Positions 6,043-8,362 of a stretch of 8,362 nucleotides of DNA are shown one piece after another. The notes beneath the pieces were generated by a model. It was not told where the DNA came from. It made no database searches and saw only the letters and a program-made list of their open reading frames with translations. Source of the DNA: Spirochaetaceae bacterium (GTDB lineage: Bacteria; Spirochaetota; Spirochaetia; B11-G9); assembly GCA_030643345.1 (NCBI GenBank), contig DAOWMA010000071.1, forward strand, positions 1-8,362, in the 5' to 3' direction. The position numbers were made by a program, and so were the translations under genes. Numbering within the stretch: position 1 is the stretch's first letter; every line of letters starts with the position of its first letter.

Positions 6043-6773
6043 AAATTTCCATAGTTATTCCCACCTACAACGGCGGAGACCGTTTACCTGCACTTTGTAA
6101 TAAAATTATCCAATCTCTTTCCCCTCATGTTGCAGCAAAGGATTTTGAGATAATTATTGTTGATGATGGCTCTCAAAACAGATCTGAAAATTTAATTGGT
6201 GGACCTGGGGGAAAAGGTGTAAATATAAAAGGGGTTTTTCTTAAAAGGAATTACGGGCAGCAGCTCGCAACTCTGGCAGGTCTTCGTGTTTCTCTCGGTG
6301 ATTTTGTATTTACTATAGATGACGATCTTGCTCACAATCCACAGGATTTTTCAGGGATGCTTGATCTGTCCGAAAAAGAAGATATGGATGTGGTTTTCGC
6401 AGTTTCCGGAAACAGCAGCAGAAGGATGTTCCGAAAGGGAGGGTCCGTAATACGGGATTTAATATTCAGTATTCTTTTTAGGAAACCTGCAGGTATTTCC
6501 GTATCCAGTTTCAGACTTCTAAGAAGATCTCTTGTTGTGCGGATTTTAGCGGATATCTCTGAATATCGATATCTGTCAGTCGAAATTCTTAAACATGCAG
6601 AAAAAATGGGGAATATGCAGGTTTCCTTCAACAGGGTGTCCGGAAGCAGCAGTAGATATGGTTTTATTAAATTAGCCATTCTGGCTCTATCACTAATTCG
6701 ATGTTCGCCGATTGTTCCTGCTAAACTGAGAAAATCGATAACGGCATCTACTATGGAGTATGAAGTAATATGA
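6039..6773 (+). CDS. GT2 glycosyltransferase, ArnC/GtrB/DPM1-like, without the C-terminal membrane helices
   Basis: This family transfers a sugar from a nucleotide donor to polyprenyl phosphate on the cytoplasmic face. Visible motifs: ISIVIPTYNGG (residues 3-13), IIIVDDGS (38-45), the characteristic LKRNYGQQLATLAGL (68-82), FTIDDDLAHNPQD (91-103) with the metal-binding acidic residues, SSFRLLRR (156-163), and SSSRYGFIKLAILAL (203-217). The last corresponds to the SkY juxtamembrane helix of ArnC/GtrB. The protein stops at 244 aa, just where ArnC and GtrB (usually above 300 aa) continue into two transmembrane helices. It is thus a soluble or peripherally bound form, like DPM1 versions that use partner subunits. 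The start is TTG at 6039, overlapping the upstream TGA by 4 bp; only a GGGGG run at 6024-6028 resembles a ribosome site, so coupling is likely. The donor sugar is unknown. Confidence 0.83.
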   Translation: MKISIVIPTYNGGDRLPALCNKIIQSLSPHVAAKDFEIIIVDDGSQNRSENLIGGPGGKGVNIKGVFLKRNYGQQLATLAGLRVSLGDFVFTIDDDLAHNPQDFSGMLDLSEKEDMDVVFAVSGNSSRRMFRKGGSVIRDLIFSILFRKPAGISVSSFRLLRRSLVVRILADISEYRYLSVEILKHAEKMGNMQVSFNRVSGSSSRYGFIKLAILALSLIRCSPIVPAKLRKSITASTMEYEVI

Positions 6774-7996
6774 AATTAATGATTGTAGGCGGGGGAGAGG
6801 CCCAGCTGAATGCTATAAGGAGAGCCCGGTCTCTGGGGTTTACTGTTATAGTCAGTGATATGGATCCCGAATGTCCCGGGGCCCCGGAGGCTGATCTTTT
6901 TGTTAAGGCAAGTACTTTCAGTGTTGAGGAAACTCATGCAGCGGCAATAAAGGCAGAAGTAGATGCAATATTAACCTTAGGTACAGATCAGCCTGTTCTC
7001 CCTGTTGCAGAAACTGCTGCTAAAATGGGTATTCCAACCGGGATAAGTGTGGAAACAGCTCTTGGTGTAACCAATAAAAGAATTATGAAACCAATCTTTA
7101 AAAAGGGAGGAATTCCTACTTGTAAATTCAGCCTTATTTCAGCGGAATCAAAACCGGAAGATCTTGATAATTTTAACTACCCTCTGGTAATAAAGCCTGT
7201 TGACAGCCAGGGGCAGAGAGGGGTTTATAAGGTTAGTAACTGGGAAGAGTTAAAAGAGTACTTACCGGATGTTCTATTCTGGTCCAGAGAAGACAGTGTT
7301 CTTGTGGAGGAATACTATCAGAGCGATGAAATCTCTGTTAGCGGCTGGAGTGTGGATGGTCAGTTTTATCCTTTAATAATTACAGATCGCGTAACTGTAT
7401 CAAATGGTCCTCATATTGGTGTCTGCACTTCTCAGGAATATCCTACGAAGTACATGGAAGACTATAAAAATGAAATTATAGCAATTTCAGAAAAAATTGT
7501 TTCCTCTTTTTCCATTACAAACGGGCCCCTTTATATTCAGATGTTAATTGGAGATGAGGGGATAAAGGTCAATGAGGTAGCTTCCAGAATTGGAGGGGGT
7601 TATGAGGACGAGTTTATTCCTGCAATAACCGGAGTAGATATTTTAAACCTCCAGTTTGAACTGGCAACCATGGGGCAGGTAGATGATAGTGTTATAAAAA
7701 AATATCAGTTTCCCTCACAGAATTTCGGGGCAGTAATTTTTATGTTTACAAAACCGGGTGTTGTGGAATCCAATGGAGATATGGATTTAATTAGAACTAT
7801 TCCAGGAGTAATAAACGGAAAGTATATACTTAAACCAGGTCGTAAAGTCGGGAACAGAGAGAACTCAACAGCAAGGGCCGGTTATGTAGCTCTCATCAGT
7901 AAAACAAAAACCGAACTTGAAGAGTTAAAGAAAATGATTTATCCTCTTCTTGAAGTAAAAGATACAAATGGAGACAACATGTTGTGCGATTTTTAA
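6770..7996 (+). CDS. ATP-grasp ligase of unknown substrate
   Basis: ATP-grasp enzymes activate a carboxylate as acyl phosphate and join it to an amine or similar nucleophile. The order is typical. A pre-ATP-grasp Rossmann-like domain carries IVGGGEAQLNAIRRARSLG and VSDMDPE (residues 5-34). A linker carries TLGTDQPVLPVA (69-80) and TNKRIMKPIFKKGGIPT (101-117). The ATP-binding core has LVIKPVDSQGQRGVYKV (139-155) with Lys142, VLVEEYY (177-183) at the hinge, and KVNEVASRIGGG (266-277) supplying the Mg-binding Glu and Asn and the catalytic Arg. It resembles PurK/PurT and L-amino-acid-ligase relatives; I cannot name the substrate. At 408 aa it is complete. The ATGA overlap with the glycosyltransferase and the 13-bp overlap with the next gene place it inside the operon. 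It may modify the lipid-linked sugar or prepare its donor. Confidence 0.85.
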   Translation: MKLMIVGGGEAQLNAIRRARSLGFTVIVSDMDPECPGAPEADLFVKASTFSVEETHAAAIKAEVDAILTLGTDQPVLPVAETAAKMGIPTGISVETALGVTNKRIMKPIFKKGGIPTCKFSLISAESKPEDLDNFNYPLVIKPVDSQGQRGVYKVSNWEELKEYLPDVLFWSREDSVLVEEYYQSDEISVSGWSVDGQFYPLIITDRVTVSNGPHIGVCTSQEYPTKYMEDYKNEIIAISEKIVSSFSITNGPLYIQMLIGDEGIKVNEVASRIGGGYEDEFIPAITGVDILNLQFELATMGQVDDSVIKKYQFPSQNFGAVIFMFTKPGVVESNGDMDLIRTIPGVINGKYILKPGRKVGNRENSTARAGYVALISKTKTELEELKKMIYPLLEVKDTNGDNMLCDF

Positions 7997-8362
7997 CTTT
8001 TTTCTTATTGATTTTAATTGTTTTTACCAGCTGCACAAACAGTAAATCCGGGGATACTTCGGTTACCATTGCAGAGCAGTACGGTCTTGCCTATGCACCT
8101 CTTCAGATATTAAAAGAGAAGAAGTTTATTGAAGAGCAAATTCCCGGAATTAAGGTAAACTGGGTCCGTCTTGAAAACACTGCGGCTATACGTGAAGCAG
8201 TTCTTGGAGGCAGGGTGGACATAGGTTTTATGGGTATACCTCCCTTTCTAATCGGCTGGGACAAGGGTATGAAGTGGAAAATATTTACTGGTCTTTCAAA
8301 AGCGCAAATTGGCCTTGTAACATGGAGAGAAGATATCAATAGTCTTGCTGATTTTGACAGCC
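7984..8362 (+). CDS. NMT1/SsuA/TauA-class ABC substrate-binding lipoprotein (N-terminal 126 codons, runs off right edge)
   Basis: I read this directly; it has no ATG and starts at GTG 7984, with GGAG at 7970-7973 10 nt upstream. The N-terminus MRFLTFFLLILIVFTSC is a lipoprotein signal with the lipidated cysteine at residue 17, so the protein is tethered to the outer face of the cytoplasmic membrane or exported further. The mature part reads VTIAEQYGLAYAPLQILKEKKFIEEQIPG, then TAAIREAVLGGRVDIGFMGIPPFLIGWDKG and IFTGLSKAQIGLVTW. This is the pattern of nitrate/sulfonate/taurine/thiamine-precursor binding proteins (NMT1 group). The ligand is unknown. It overlaps the ATP-grasp gene by 13 bp in another frame, so it belongs to the same operon. 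A permease and ATPase would be expected to the right. Confidence 0.8.
   Translation, partial: MRFLTFFLLILIVFTSCTNSKSGDTSVTIAEQYGLAYAPLQILKEKKFIEEQIPGIKVNWVRLENTAAIREAVLGGRVDIGFMGIPPFLIGWDKGMKWKIFTGLSKAQIGLVTWREDINSLADFDS

Noticed and set aside
6332..6679. Minus-strand frame of 115 codons
   Set aside because: Antisense shadow of the GT2 glycosyltransferase, whose motifs are unambiguous.
8103..8339. Minus-strand frame of 78 codons
   Set aside because: Antisense to the lipoprotein binding-protein gene; no recognisable features.

Overview
The window reads as chromosomal DNA of a free-living spirochaete (Spirochaetota), at moderate confidence. The clues are moderate GC (roughly 42% in the large genes by partial hand count), good GGAG-type ribosome sites, a secreted binding protein whose mature end begins 'GAKEAE' (a style common in Spirochaeta-like genomes), a small secreted Gly-rich envelope protein, and a class III fructose-bisphosphatase next to a PlsC-type acyltransferase. 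No rRNA, tRNA, CRISPR array or insertion sequence is visible.

Left part (1-1111, minus strand): a secreted protein of 181 residues is followed, on the same strand, by the start of a phosphate/phosphite/phosphonate (PhnD-type) ABC binding protein that runs off the left edge. Each has its own convincing promoter with a 17-bp spacer. Each promoter also carries a symmetric AT-rich element: a 14-bp inverted repeat enclosing the first, and 11-bp-phased repeats just upstream of the -35 box of the second. Then comes about 315 bp with no gene (1112-1427).

Middle (1428-5111): an unusually AT-rich gene for a family 6 (hypoxanthine-type) DNA glycosylase, then a divergent class III fructose-1,6-bisphosphatase. 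Convergent to this is a lysophospholipid-acyltransferase-like protein with a C-terminal extension; the two genes overlap by 32 bp at their 3' ends. A compact GC-richer, dyad-containing intergenic element (about 5127-5206) separates the acyltransferase from the next operon.

Right part (5312-8362, plus strand): a tightly coupled operon in which every junction overlaps. It encodes two ArnE/ArnF-like four-helix SMR proteins, an ArnC/GtrB-like GT2 glycosyltransferase without the usual C-terminal membrane helices, an ATP-grasp ligase, and a lipoprotein binding protein of the NMT1/SsuA/TauA class. The last starts at GTG 7984 and is cut by the window edge. The first four suggest a pathway in which a sugar is put on a polyprenyl-phosphate carrier, flipped across the membrane, and decorated by an ATP-dependent amide- or ester-forming ligase. 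The coupled binding protein may import a building block. This operon is the best candidate for an undescribed system here; its substrates cannot be read from the sequence.
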